Assembly (NCBI RefSeq): GCF_004803895.1
Contig: NZ_CP021978.1
Coordinates: 2,356,001 to 2,420,000, forward strand
DNA from: Streptomyces hawaiiensis
GTDB taxonomy: Bacteria; Actinomycetota; Actinomycetes; Streptomycetales; Streptomycetaceae
Reading direction: 5' to 3'
DNA: 64,000 bases
The notes below the pieces were generated by a model, which saw only the letters and a program-made list of their open reading frames with translations, was not told the origin of the DNA and searched no databases. The position numbers and the translations under genes were made by a program. Below, one piece after another: positions 26,589-36,000 of this stretch; position 1 is the stretch's first letter, and each line of letters starts with the position of its first letter.

Positions 26589-27329
26589 GTGACCACCGTC
26601 CGGCTTCCCCTCTTCCCCTTGAACTCGGTGCTGTTCCCGGGGCTCGTGCTCCCGCTCAACGTCTTCGAGGAGCGGTATCGCGCCATGATGCGCGAGCTGC
26701 TGAAGACACCTGAGGACGAGCCGCGCCGGTTCGCCGTCGTGGCGATCCGCGACGGCCACGAGGTGGCCTCGACCGCACCGGGCATGCCCGACCCGACAGC
26801 CCTGCCCCAGCGGGGACCCGCGGCCGGTTTCGGCACGGACCCGGTCAAGGCGTTCCACACAGTCGGCTGTATCGCGGACGCGGCGACGATCCGGGAGCAC
26901 ACCGACGGCTCCTTCGAGGTGCTGGCGACGGGCACGACCCGGGTGAAGCTGCTGTCCGTCGAGGCGTCCGGGCCCTTTCTGACGGCCGAACTGGAGCCGC
27001 TGGCGGAGGAACCGGGCGACGAGGCCGCGCCGTTGGCAGAGGGAGTGCTGCGGTCCTTCCGCCAGTACCAGAAGCGGCTGGCCGGGGCCCGGGAAAGGTC
27101 CCTGGCGACGGGGGCCGACCTGCCGGACGAGCCGGGCGTGGTGTCGTACCTCGTGGCGGCCGCAATGATGCTGGACACCCCGGCCAAGCAGCGCCTGCTC
27201 CAGGCCCCCGACACGGCGTCGCGGCTGCGCGACGAGCTGAAGCTCCTTCGCTCCGAGACGGCGATCATCCGTAGTCTGCCGTCGTTGCCGGCGTCGGAGC
27301 TGACGCGCGGCCCGATGAGTCTCAACTGA
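26589..27329 (+). CDS. LON substrate-binding-domain protein
   Basis: A 246-aa protein with only the N-terminal domain of Lon protease: RLPLFPLNSVLFPGLVLPLNVFEERYRAM is the standard start, followed by DGSFEVLATGTTRVKLLSVE. There is no AAA+ ATPase or Ser-Lys protease part, so it cannot degrade proteins itself. It may bind substrates or act as an adaptor. GTG 26589 begins 11 bp after the preceding stop, suggesting a two-gene unit with the hypothetical protein upstream. Confidence 0.88.
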   Translation: MTTVRLPLFPLNSVLFPGLVLPLNVFEERYRAMMRELLKTPEDEPRRFAVVAIRDGHEVASTAPGMPDPTALPQRGPAAGFGTDPVKAFHTVGCIADAATIREHTDGSFEVLATGTTRVKLLSVEASGPFLTAELEPLAEEPGDEAAPLAEGVLRSFRQYQKRLAGARERSLATGADLPDEPGVVSYLVAAAMMLDTPAKQRLLQAPDTASRLRDELKLLRSETAIIRSLPSLPASELTRGPMSLN

Positions 27330-27443
27330 GGGAAGGACACGTCTCGACGGAGACGAAGAGGACGGTTTCCCGCCGGGGTGCAAGGGGCGAATCCGGCCAC
27401 CGGGACGACTGAAAACCTGTGGGACCCCCGTGATCGACCTGCT

Positions 27444-27476
27444 TATGATCAAGCCCGACCGGCCATGATCATGGCC
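27444..27476 (+). promoter_or_regulatory. TATGAT -10 element with adjacent 16-bp perfect palindrome
   Basis: TATGAT at 27444-27449 is a close match to the vegetative -10 hexamer. Eleven base pairs later GGCCATGATCATGGCC (27461-27476) is a perfect palindrome that would cover the transcription start region of the secreted-protein gene, whose ATG is at 27502. This is the layout of a repressor operator. No clear -35 was found. Confidence 0.5.
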
Positions 27477-27501
27477 ATGACCGCATCAAGGGGGATACCC
27501 A

Positions 27502-27888
27502 ATGAGTCGTGCACGCATTCTCACCGTCGCCGCCGGTGTCGCGATCGGTTCCACGCTCCTGGTCGCGCCCGCGCACGCGGCGCCCGCCAAGGCCCAGGAC
27601 CGCGTCGAGTGCACCAGCCTGAGCAACGGGCAGCTGTGCATATCGCTGAACACGAGCCCCAGCCGTGTCGAGGTCTTCTACACGAAGAAGTCCGGCGGGC
27701 AGATCAGGGCGCAACTGGGCTACCGCACCACCAACGGCGGGACCACGTACGGAGGGACCGACACCATCTCGGTAGGCGACCGGGAGGTCTCGACCTGGAC
27801 CATGAGCTACCGCTGTGACGTGGACTGGAAGGGCCTGATCAAGGTCGAGGGCCAGGGGACCTTCGAGACCCCGTGGGCGACCTGCTGA
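27502..27888 (+). CDS. Small secreted protein, unknown function
   Basis: A 128-aa protein with a Sec signal peptide (residues 1-27, ending in VAPAHAAPA, with probable AXA cleavage around 26-27). The mature region of about 100 residues contains four Cys (in VECTSLSNG, QLCISLN, YRCDVD and the C-terminal WATC), likely forming two disulfides. Gly and Thr are abundant (YRTTNGGTTYGGTD), suggesting a beta-rich fold. AAGGGGG precedes the ATG. Promoter, palindrome and terminator flank the gene, so it is monocistronic. No known family recognised. Confidence 0.75.
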   Translation: MSRARILTVAAGVAIGSTLLVAPAHAAPAKAQDRVECTSLSNGQLCISLNTSPSRVEVFYTKKSGGQIRAQLGYRTTNGGTTYGGTDTISVGDREVSTWTMSYRCDVDWKGLIKVEGQGTFETPWATC

Positions 27889-27921
27889 CCCAGGCTCAGC
27901 AGGTGTGACCGACCTCGTGTG

Positions 27922-27954
27922 CCGCCCCGTCCGGGACCTCTCCGGGCGGGGCGG
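27922..27954 (+). terminator. Hairpin terminator after the secreted-protein gene
   Basis: CCGCCCCGTCCGG (27922-27934) pairs with CCGGGCGGGGCGG (27942-27954) with one mismatch and a 7-nt loop, 34 bp after the stop codon. Confidence 0.78.
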
Positions 27955-27987
27955 TCCGCGTTCCACCGTCTGGAAGGATGCCGCTCC

Positions 27988-28488
27988 ATGGCGAAGAAGT
28001 CGAAGAAGCAGCAGTCCGGCGGCACGCCCGCGACCGTGGCCCTGACGGCGGCGGACGTCACGTACACCGTCCACGCCTACGACCACGATCCCTCACACCC
28101 CTCCTACGGCGAGGAGGCCGCCGAGGCGATGGGTGTCTCGCCCGATCGGGTCTTCAAGACGCTGGTGGCGGACGTGGACGGCACGCTGACGGTCGCGGTG
28201 GTCCCGGTCGCGGGCCAACTGGACCTCAAGGCCCTGGCAGCAGCGGTGAGCGGCAAACGCGCGACCATGGCCGACCCGACCCTGGCGGAACGCACGACGG
28301 GCTATGTCAGGGGTGGCATCTCACCATTGGGCCAGCGCAAGCGCCTGCCGACGGTCCTGGACGACTCGGCTACGACCCACGCGACGATCTGCGTGTCGGC
28401 GGGGCGGAGGGGCTTGGAGGTGGAGCTGTCGCCGCAGGACTTGCAGAAGCTGACGGAGGCGGTCCTGGCCCCGATCGGCCGCGCCTAG
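27988..28488 (+). CDS. ybaK: Cys-tRNA(Pro)/Cys-tRNA(Cys) deacylase, YbaK/EbsC family
   Basis: A 166-aa trans-editing domain that hydrolyses Cys mischarged onto tRNA(Pro). PDRVFKTLVADVDG carries the conserved catalytic Lys, and the family core VAVVPVAGQLDLKALAAAV, YVRGGISPLGQRKRLPTVLD and EVELSPQDLQKL is intact. ATG 27988 was chosen because the stretch upstream lies in the terminator of the previous gene. The start is Lys-rich (AKKSKKQQ). Confident family call; the symbol follows the E. coli name. Confidence 0.9.
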   Translation: MAKKSKKQQSGGTPATVALTAADVTYTVHAYDHDPSHPSYGEEAAEAMGVSPDRVFKTLVADVDGTLTVAVVPVAGQLDLKALAAAVSGKRATMADPTLAERTTGYVRGGISPLGQRKRLPTVLDDSATTHATICVSAGRRGLEVELSPQDLQKLTEAVLAPIGRA

Positions 28489-28539
28489 ATCTCGCTGAGC
28501 TGCGGGCGATGGTGCTGCCGACGCGGCACCCGTCCCAAA

Positions 28540-28568
28540 GAGGGCGGCACCGCAACGCGCCCGCCCTC
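28540..28568. terminator. Hairpin between convergent ybaK and DUF2567 genes
   Basis: GAGGGCGG (28540-28547) and CCGCCCTC (28561-28568) with a 13-nt loop. The stem is short, but the location between two convergent stops supports a terminator. Confidence 0.5.
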
Positions 28569-28586
28569 AGCCCCAACGCCGAGCCC

Positions 28587-29273
28587 CTACGAAGCGGGCG
28601 TCCCCTGATACGGCTCGGGTTCCGGATCCCGAGGCCCGAACAACGCCATCAGCCCGAGATGCAACACCAGCGCGGCGAACGGCCAGGCCAGCAACGCCCC
28701 CTTCGCCCCCAGCTTCAGCGGCGCGGAGAACGTCACCCCCCGCCCCACTTCCCGCGCGTGGGCGACGACATCCTCCGCGGGCCCGATCCACACCCCCACC
28801 CGCCAGGCGAGCAACGACCCGAGCAGCCCTCCGAGGGCCAGCCCCGCCACCAGCGGCACACCGCCACGCCGGCGCAGCAGGAAGACCACGAGCGCGCTCA
28901 CGACTCCGAAGCCCAGACCGAGCAGCGTGAACGTGCCGTCGACACCGATGCCCTGCTCACCCTCGGTGTCCTGGAGGTAGACGACCCAGTTCCCCTCGGC
29001 CACGTCGCCGATCAGCGGCACGTGCGGCGCGAGCCACCACCACAGCACTCCGAGCAGCACCCCGCCGAGCGCCACGGCCACCGCGATCCAGGCGGCTTCC
29101 CGCAGTTCCGTCTTCATCCCGGGGCCGTCCTGTCCGTACCAGCCGTGCCCGGCGTACTCGGCATACTCGGCGTGCTGGGACCCGGGAGCCTGAGGCCCGG
29201 CGGCCGGCGGCTGCCACGAACCCTGTGCGGAATGCTCATGCGGCGGCGGTGGCGGAGTCAGTGGTGCGGTCAC
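28587..29273 (-). CDS. DUF2567-type membrane protein
   Basis: A 228-aa protein with a Pro-rich N-terminus (TAPLTPPPPPHEH, then a Tyr/Gly/Pro region to about residue 50) and four membrane segments (about 61-82, 113-132, 138-156, 190-212). It carries an extracytoplasmic loop with EGNWVVYLQDTEGEQGIG. It resembles the DUF2567 family. GTG 29273 was chosen because the longer frame upstream overlaps the ABC permease. Function unknown; it sits beside the ABC exporter genes and may be co-expressed. Confidence 0.7.
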   Translation of the reverse strand: MTAPLTPPPPPHEHSAQGSWQPPAAGPQAPGSQHAEYAEYAGHGWYGQDGPGMKTELREAAWIAVAVALGGVLLGVLWWWLAPHVPLIGDVAEGNWVVYLQDTEGEQGIGVDGTFTLLGLGFGVVSALVVFLLRRRGGVPLVAGLALGGLLGSLLAWRVGVWIGPAEDVVAHAREVGRGVTFSAPLKLGAKGALLAWPFAALVLHLGLMALFGPRDPEPEPYQGTPAS

Positions 29274-29329
29274 CCTGCCATCGTGCCAGGCCCGCCTGTG
29301 TGCCGCGTCACCGGACGACCGCTCCGCGC

Positions 29330-30151
29330 TCACCGGACGGCCGCCCGGCGGTACGCCCAGGTCGCCACGACCAGCGAGACGACGCCCACGGCCCCGCACA
29401 CGGCGAGGTCACCGAGGACGAAGGCCCAGTCGGGGTGCGGTCCGAACGTCCGCGCGAAGGCCTCCACGCCGTACGTCGACGGCAGCAGGTCCCGCGTGAA
29501 GCGCACGGCCTCCGGCATCCGGTCCGCCGGCAGCACGCCCAGCAGCAGCGCCGCCGACATGCCCAGCTGCCCGAGCAGCGTGGCCAGTTCCGGCCGGGGC
29601 GCGAGCAGCCCCAGCGCCGCACCGAGCCCGGCGAGCGCGGCGCCCGCGAGCGGGATCACCGCCATGAGGACCCACAGATGGGCCATCGGCAGCCCGAACA
29701 GCACACAGCCGAAGACCGCCGTCACGACGGTCCCGGGCACGGTGAACGAGGCGTACGCGCCCGCCGCGCCCAGCACCACGGCCGCCGGCGGCACCGGCAG
29801 CGTCGCGTAGTGGTCGAGCCCGCCGCTGGCCCGCAGCTGCCCGAAGTACTGCGCGAGCAGGTTCAGTGCGACGAAGGCCACCACCAGGACCGACGACCCG
29901 GCGACGACGGCCTGCGCCTCCGCCCCGTCGTCCACGACCCCGCGCATCAGGATCATGATCCCGACCGACTGGAAGGTCGCCACGAACAGCAGCGGGATCC
30001 GCGCCACCCTCGCCCGGGACAGCTGGGCCCGGTACACGGCCGCCAGCGACGGCCACAGCCGTGCCCGAGGTCCGAGCTCGGCCGCGCACGCGGCGGGCTC
30101 CTCCACGGCCAGGACACTGCCCGGCAGGACATCGGCGGGTACGACACTCAC
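29330..30151 (-). CDS. ABC-2 type transporter permease
   Basis: A 273-aa integral membrane protein with six membrane segments. GLDHYATLPVPPAAVVLGAAGAYAS and LPSTYGVEAFARTFG are typical of DrrB/ABC-2 permeases, where the LPxxYxxEAxR-like motif precedes the last segment. GTG 30151 has GGGGAG about 9 nt upstream; a GTG 30 bp earlier is an alternative. It pairs with the ATPase encoded 103 bp upstream and should export a drug or lipid-like compound. Substrate not predictable. Confidence 0.85.
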   Translation of the reverse strand: MSVVPADVLPGSVLAVEEPAACAAELGPRARLWPSLAAVYRAQLSRARVARIPLLFVATFQSVGIMILMRGVVDDGAEAQAVVAGSSVLVVAFVALNLLAQYFGQLRASGGLDHYATLPVPPAAVVLGAAGAYASFTVPGTVVTAVFGCVLFGLPMAHLWVLMAVIPLAGAALAGLGAALGLLAPRPELATLLGQLGMSAALLLGVLPADRMPEAVRFTRDLLPSTYGVEAFARTFGPHPDWAFVLGDLAVCGAVGVVSLVVATWAYRRAAVR

Positions 30152-30254
30152 GTCGCGCTGCTCCCCTTCGCTCGGGTCCACTGCGGCAGTCGCCTGTTCG
30201 GTACGGATGCGGCGGCCGGTGTGCTCACGACCCGCGCGCCCGGCGCCCTCGTGC

Positions 30255-31274
30255 TCACACCTTCACCAGCCCCTGCTGCGCGGCACCGCCGAGGGCCAGG
30301 TACACGTCCTCCAGGCTCGGCGTGGCCAGGGTGAAGTCGTCCAGGGCGGCGAAGGCGGCCCCGCCGGTGACGGTCGCGACGACCGCCCGGGCCTCCTCGG
30401 GCCCGAGCCGCAGCGTCCAGCGGCGGCCCGACTCCACGACGCGGTCCTTCAGCGCGGCCACCTCTGGCACGTGCAGCGGAGCCGCGTCCCGCCACACCAG
30501 GTCGACGCGCACCTCACCGGCGACCTGCTCCTTGAGCCCGGCGGGGGTGTCGCAGGCGATCACCCGCCCCCGGTCCAGGACGGCCACCCGGTCCAGCACC
30601 GTCTCGGCCTCGATGACGTTGTGGGTGACGAGCAGCACCGTCGTCCCGCGCTCGGCCCGGCGCCGGTCGACGGCGGACCACACGGCCCGCCGCGCCACCG
30701 GGTCCATGCCGGTGGTCGGCTCGTCGAGCACGAGCAGCGGCCGCTCCCCCACCAGGGCCGCGGCGAAGCACGCCAGGCGCCGCTGGCCCCCCGAGAGCTT
30801 CTTCAGCGGCCGCCCGGCGAGCGCCGCGAGGCCCAGCTCGTCGAGGACGGCATCCCGCTCGGCCCGCGCCTGCCGTACGTCCAGGCCGCGCAGCCGTCCG
30901 GTGGTCTCGACGGCGAGCGACACGGTCAGCTCGTCGAGGGCGCTCGACTCCTGCCCGAGGTAGGCGAGGATCCGCGCTGCCCGCTCGGGGTGGCGCACGA
31001 TGTCGTGCCCGAGGATCTCCACACTGCCGCGGTCGGGCCGCATGAGCCCGGTGAGCTGGCGTACGAGGGTGGACTTTCCGGCGCCGTTCGGACCGAGCAG
31101 GCCGAAGATCTCGCCTCGGCGGATGTCCAGCGTCACGTCGTCCGTGGCCCGGACCTCGGGTGTTCCGGGTGCGCCGCGCCGGCCCCGGACCGCCGCATAG
31201 GTCTTGGTCAGCCCGCGCACCGCGCACACGACGTCACCATCGTGCCGAAATGCCTGTGCCGCCTGCTTCCTCAC
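30255..31274 (-). CDS. ABC transporter ATP-binding protein (DrrA-like)
   Basis: A 339-aa ATPase. Walker A is GPNGAGKST (residues 61-69), the signature is KLSGGQRRLACFAAAL, Walker B is LLVLDEPTTGMDP, and the switch His is in LLVTHNVIEAE. A DrrA-like C-terminal domain of about 90 residues follows (ending in SLEDVYLALGG), which is typical for ATPases working with ABC-2 permeases. It is first in a two-gene exporter unit. A Gly/Arg insertion (RGRRGAPGTPE) after strand one is unusual. Confidence 0.92.
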   Translation of the reverse strand: MRKQAAQAFRHDGDVVCAVRGLTKTYAAVRGRRGAPGTPEVRATDDVTLDIRRGEIFGLLGPNGAGKSTLVRQLTGLMRPDRGSVEILGHDIVRHPERAARILAYLGQESSALDELTVSLAVETTGRLRGLDVRQARAERDAVLDELGLAALAGRPLKKLSGGQRRLACFAAALVGERPLLVLDEPTTGMDPVARRAVWSAVDRRRAERGTTVLLVTHNVIEAETVLDRVAVLDRGRVIACDTPAGLKEQVAGEVRVDLVWRDAAPLHVPEVAALKDRVVESGRRWTLRLGPEEARAVVATVTGGAAFAALDDFTLATPSLEDVYLALGGAAQQGLVKV

Positions 31275-31352
31275 AAGGGACGAGACTACGGGGTCGGCGG
31301 CCCCGGTCCGCTCTCGGGTCGGCCGATACCGGGAAATCCGCCGGCGGAGAAC

Positions 31353-32573
31353 TCAGCCGTCGAGGGGTGGGTGCTCCACGCCCGTGCGCACGCTGATCTC
31401 CCGCCAAAAGCCGGCCCGGATGGCGTACCGGTCCCGCTCGTCGATCTGGTCGTCCTTGTGGGCGAGCAGGCCGAAACGGGCGGCGTAGCGCAGCAGCTCC
31501 CCGTCGACGCGGTGCGGGATGCGGGGGTACATCCCTGACAGTTTCGGCAGGTGGCTCTGGTCGCCGAGGCGCTCGACCCAGCGCCGGGCGAAGACCTGCC
31601 CCACCTCGAAGGGGTCACCGCCGACGGTGGTGATGTCCTCCTCGCGGTCGGCCCACCGCTGCTCTGCGGTGGTCAGCTGGGCGAGCGTCGGCATCGAGGC
31701 GGCCTCGGGGGGCTCGGCCGTGGGCCGGTCGACCCAGCCTTTGTCGGAGGACCACCGCAGGGTGGCGGAGGCGGGGTGCTGGGGGGGCTGGGTGCCGGGG
31801 GCGCGCAGGGCGGCCAGGTCTTTGGGGGTGGGGACCCCTTTGGCGGCCGGCACCCGCTCCTCGGTGCCGTTCTGCCCGGGGCCGGCCGCCGGGTGCCGGG
31901 GCTGCGGGTCGGGCCGTTCGGTCGTGGTGCCGAGCGCGGACTCCGGCAGCGGCGCGGAGAGGATCGCGGCGATCTCGGGCCGGGGGGCGGGCTGCGGCGC
32001 GCACCCGCCGGTGTGGTCCTTGGCGCGGACGGCCTTGGTGATCCACGTGCGGTCCAGGACCCGCCGCTCGTCGGCCTCGGCGACCAGGTCCTCGGACTGG
32101 TTGTAGTCGCCGTCGGCGGCCTGGACGGCCCACAGGTGGACGGCGACGCCGTGCTCCTTGGCGGCCATCATGCCGGGCAGCAGATCGCCGTCGCCGGTGA
32201 CGAGGACGACGTCGGAGCAGGCACGGTTGCGGGCCAGTTCGGTGAGCTCGGCGTGCATCGCGGCGTCCACGCCCTTCTGCGCCCAGCGGCCGTCGCTGCG
32301 GGTCAGGGCGCCGAGCCGGACGGTGACCCGGGGCATCACGCGCAGCCTGCGGTGCTCGGGTTGCGGGACGCGGTCAGGGGCGCCGTCGAACCAGTAGATG
32401 CGCAGCAACGGCTGCTGCGTGTCGGACTCGGCACGTTCTCGCAGCCCCTGGATGAGGGCGGTGTGGTCGACGGTGATGCGGGACCGCGAGGGCTCCCCGG
32501 CGAGGAGACTCGCCGCGGCTCCCAGCAGATACCCAGCGTCCACCAGGACGATGCAGCGGTCCACGCGACTCAC
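31353..32573 (-). CDS. NYN-domain (PIN-like) putative ribonuclease
   Basis: A 406-aa protein with an N-terminal NYN domain (residues 1-180), the PIN-fold RNase-like family. The acidic residues are present in IVLVDAGYLLGAA, KGVDAAMHAELTELA and VVLVTGDGDLLPGM, arranged as a metal-dependent nuclease site. A Pro/Ala-rich linker (about 190-290) leads to a C-terminal helical domain (QVFARRWVERLGDQSHLPK) with a possible winged-helix RNA-binding role. It is monocistronic from GTG 32573. RNase activity is inferred from the family. Confidence 0.82.
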   Translation of the reverse strand: MSRVDRCIVLVDAGYLLGAAASLLAGEPSRSRITVDHTALIQGLRERAESDTQQPLLRIYWFDGAPDRVPQPEHRRLRVMPRVTVRLGALTRSDGRWAQKGVDAAMHAELTELARNRACSDVVLVTGDGDLLPGMMAAKEHGVAVHLWAVQAADGDYNQSEDLVAEADERRVLDRTWITKAVRAKDHTGGCAPQPAPRPEIAAILSAPLPESALGTTTERPDPQPRHPAAGPGQNGTEERVPAAKGVPTPKDLAALRAPGTQPPQHPASATLRWSSDKGWVDRPTAEPPEAASMPTLAQLTTAEQRWADREEDITTVGGDPFEVGQVFARRWVERLGDQSHLPKLSGMYPRIPHRVDGELLRYAARFGLLAHKDDQIDERDRYAIRAGFWREISVRTGVEHPPLDG

Positions 32574-32785
32574 CCTCTTCCCAGGAGGTTTGCTTCGGGC
32601 TTGCTTCGAGTCTGCCCGACGGCGCGGAGGTTAACGGCCGGAACTCGATCTTCGGCGTGGCGTTTCGGGGCGCGCCGCTCCGACCACCCCTGTCACGCAC
32701 GGTAATTGTCCGACATGCGATCGTTGTCGGCCTGTGTGAATCTGGTCCCGGCCCTGGCCCCTAGTCCCCTACAGGAGGCATCACC

Positions 32786-32953
32786 ATGGCCAAGAACAAG
32801 AACCGTGACCGTAAGCAGCAGCGTCCGACCGAGCGTGGTCAGCGGGCGGACCGCAGCCCCGCCTCGCAGACGGAGCCCCAGCCCGAGGTCGAGGTGGCCC
32901 CCGGCGACATGGCACCGGCCGGCAAGCGAAAGCGCAGCTTCGGCCACAACTGA
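32786..32953 (+). CDS. Small highly basic hydrophilic protein (55 aa)
   Basis: The start ATG 32786 has a perfect AGGAGG 8 nt upstream. The product begins AKNKNRDRKQQRPTERGQRA, has an acidic middle (QPEVEVAPGD) and ends in GKRKRSFGHN: no hydrophobic segment, probably disordered. I recall similar short proteins across Streptomyces, but no function. The strong ribosome-binding site, streptomycete codon use and the terminator 36 bp after the stop support a real gene. Confidence 0.75.
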   Translation: MAKNKNRDRKQQRPTERGQRADRSPASQTEPQPEVEVAPGDMAPAGKRKRSFGHN

Positions 32954-32988
32954 CATCGTGTGACGGGTTGTTGCGCCCACACACGCAC

Positions 32989-33020
32989 GAGGGGCGTACC
33001 CGCAGCCGGGTACGCCCCTC
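32989..33020. terminator. Perfect 13-bp bidirectional terminator
   Basis: GAGGGGCGTACCC (32989-33001), loop GCAGCC and exact complement 33008-33020. It separates the small basic protein gene (+) from the convergent dnaE stop at 33042. Confidence 0.85.
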
Positions 33021-33041
33021 ACGCGCATCGAAAGCCCTGTG

Positions 33042-36000
33042 TCACCCGGCCAGGCAGGACGGTCCGAGCAGCACCTTCAGGTCACCGAAGAGCGCCGGGT
33101 CCGGCTTCACCCGGTGCCGGTCCAGCCGCAGCACGGTCGTCTTGGTCGGCCCCTGGAGCTTGATGCGGACCTCGCTGTCGCCCTTGTGGTGGCTGAGGAC
33201 CTCGCCGAGGCGGCTGACCAGCGGCGGGGTGACCCGGGTGGCCGGGATGGTGAGGACCACGGGCGCGTTGGTGCCCGCGTTCGACAGATCGGGAACCTGC
33301 AGTTCCATCGCGACGAGCCGCGGGATGTCCTCGCGCTTGTCGAGGCGGCCCTTGACGAACACCACGGCGTCCTCGACGAGTTGCGTCGAGACGAGCTGGT
33401 AGGTCGCGGGGAAGAACATGCACTCGATCGAGCCGGCGAGGTCCTCGACGGTCGCGATGGCCCAGGCGTTGCCCTGCTTGGTCATCTTGCGCTGCAGGCC
33501 CGAGATGATGCCGCCGATGGTGACGACCGCGCCGTCGGAGTGCTCGCCCCCGGTCAGCTGGGAGATACCCGCGTCGGCCTTGTCGGACAGGATGTGCTCC
33601 AGTCCGAACAGCGGGTGGTCGGAGACGTACAGACCGAGCATCTCCCGCTCCTGGGCGAGCAGATAGGTCTTGTCCCACTCGTCGGGCGAGAACTCCACGT
33701 CGAGCCCGAAGCCCGGCTCGCTGGTCTCGGCCTCGCCCATGCCGCCGAAGAGGTCGAACTGTCCCTCGGCCTCCTTGCGCTTGACCGCGACCACGTTGTC
33801 GATCATCGGCTCGTAGTGCGCGGTGAGGCCCTTGCGGGTGTGGCCCATGGCGTCGAAGGCGCCGGCCTTGATCAGCGATTCGGTGGTGCGCTTGTTGCAG
33901 ACCACCGCCTCCACCTTGTCGAGGTAGTCCGGGAAGGAGACGTACTTCCCCTTGGCCTTGCGGCACCTGATGATCGACTCGACCACGTTCGTGCCGACGT
34001 TGCGGACGGCGGAGAGGCCGAAGAGGATCACGTCGTCGCCCTGGGCCGCGAAGTTGGACATCGACTCGTTGACGTCCGGCGGGAGCACCTTGATGCCCAT
34101 GCGGCGGCACTCGTTGAGGTAGACGGCCGACTTGTCCTTGTCGTCCTTCACTGATGTGAGCAGCGCGGCCATGTACTCGGCCGGGTGGTTCGCCTTGAGG
34201 TACGCCGTCCAGTACGAGACGAGTCCGTACGCGGCGGAGTGCGCCTTGTTGAACGCGTAGCCGGCGAAGGGGACCAGCACGTCCCACAGAGCCTGGATGG
34301 CCTCGTCGCTGAAGCCCTTCCTGCGGGCGCCCTCCTGGAAGAGGACGAAGTTCTTCGCCAGTTCCTCGGGCTTCTTCTTGCCCATCACGCGGCGCAGGAT
34401 GTCGGCCTCGCCGAGCGAGTAGCCGGCAATGATCTGGGCGGCCTTCTGCACCTGCTCCTGGTAGACGATCAGGCCGTGGGTGACGTCCAGGACCTCCCTG
34501 AGCGGCTCCTCCAGTTCGGGGTGGATGGGCGTGATCTCCTGCTGGCCGTTCTTGCGCAGCGCGTAGTTCGTGTGGGAGTTCATGCCCATGGGGCCCGGGC
34601 GGTACAGGGCCGACACGGCGGAGATGTCTTCGAAGTTGTCCGGCTTCATGAGCCGGAGCAGGGAGCGCATGGGGCCGCCGTCGAACTGGAAGACACCGAG
34701 GGTGTCGCCGCGCTGGAGCAGTTCGAAGGTCGTGGGGTCGTCGAGCGGGAGGCTCAGGAGGTCGATGTCGACCCCCTTGTTGGACTTCACCATCTTGACG
34801 GCGTCGTCCATGATCGTCAGGTTGCGCAGGCCCAGGAAGTCCATCTTCAGCAGGCCGAGCGACTCGCAGCTCGGGTAGTCCCACTGGGTGATGGTGACCT
34901 TGTCCGTGTGCCTGACCCAGACGGGCACATGGTCGGTGATGGTCTCGCTGGACATGATCACGCCGGCGGCGTGCACGCCCATCTGCCGGACCAGGCCCTC
35001 GACGCCCTTGGCGGTGTCGATGACCTTCTTGACGTCCGGCTCGTTCTCGTACATCGCCCGGATCTCGCCCGCCTCCGAGTACCGGGGGTGCTCGGGGTTG
35101 GTGATGCCGTCCAGGTTGATGCCCTTGCCGAGGACGTCGGCGGGCATGGCCTTGGTGAGGCGGTCGCCCATCGCGTACGGGTAGCCCAGCACGCGCGCGG
35201 AGTCCTTGATCGCGTTCTTGGCCTTGATGGTGCCGTAGGTGCCGATCATGGCGACCTTGTCGGCGCCGTACTTCTCCGTCACGTACCGGATCACCTCGAC
35301 GCGCCGGCGCTCGTCGAAGTCGATGTCGACATCGGGCATGGAGATGCGCTCGGGGTTGAGGAACCGCTCGAAGATCAGGCCGTGCGGGATGGGGTCGAGG
35401 TCGGTGATGCCGAGGGCGTAGGCGACGATCGAGCCGGCCGCGGAGCCTCGGCCGGGGCCGACCGCGATGCCCTGCCTCTTGGCCCACATGATGAAGTCGG
35501 CGACCACGAGGAAGTAGCCCGGGAAGCCCATCGAGATGATGGTGTCCATCTCGTACTCGACCTGCTTCATGCGGTCGTCCGGGATGCCGTCCGGGAAGCG
35601 GCGGTTCATGCCGCGCAGGGTCTCCTCGCGGAACCAGCTGACCTCGGTGTACCCCTCCGGGATGTCGAACTTGGGCATGAGGTCGCGCTTCTCGAACATG
35701 CCCGTGGTGTCGACCATCTCGGCGATCAGACGGGTGTTGGCACAGCCCTCCTGCCAGGCGTCCGAGGAGTCGATGGCGTACATCTCGTCCGTGGACTTCA
35801 GGTAGTAGCCGGTGCCGTCGAACCTGAAGCGGTCGGGGTCGGAGAGGTTCTTGCCGGTCTGGATGCACAGCAGGGCGTCGTGGGCGACCGACTCGTGCGC
35901 GTACGTGTAGTGCGAGTCGTTGGTGACCAGCGGGGGGATGCCGAGCTTCTTGCCGATGTCCAGCAGGCCGTCGCGGACCCGGCGCTCGATCTCGATGCCG

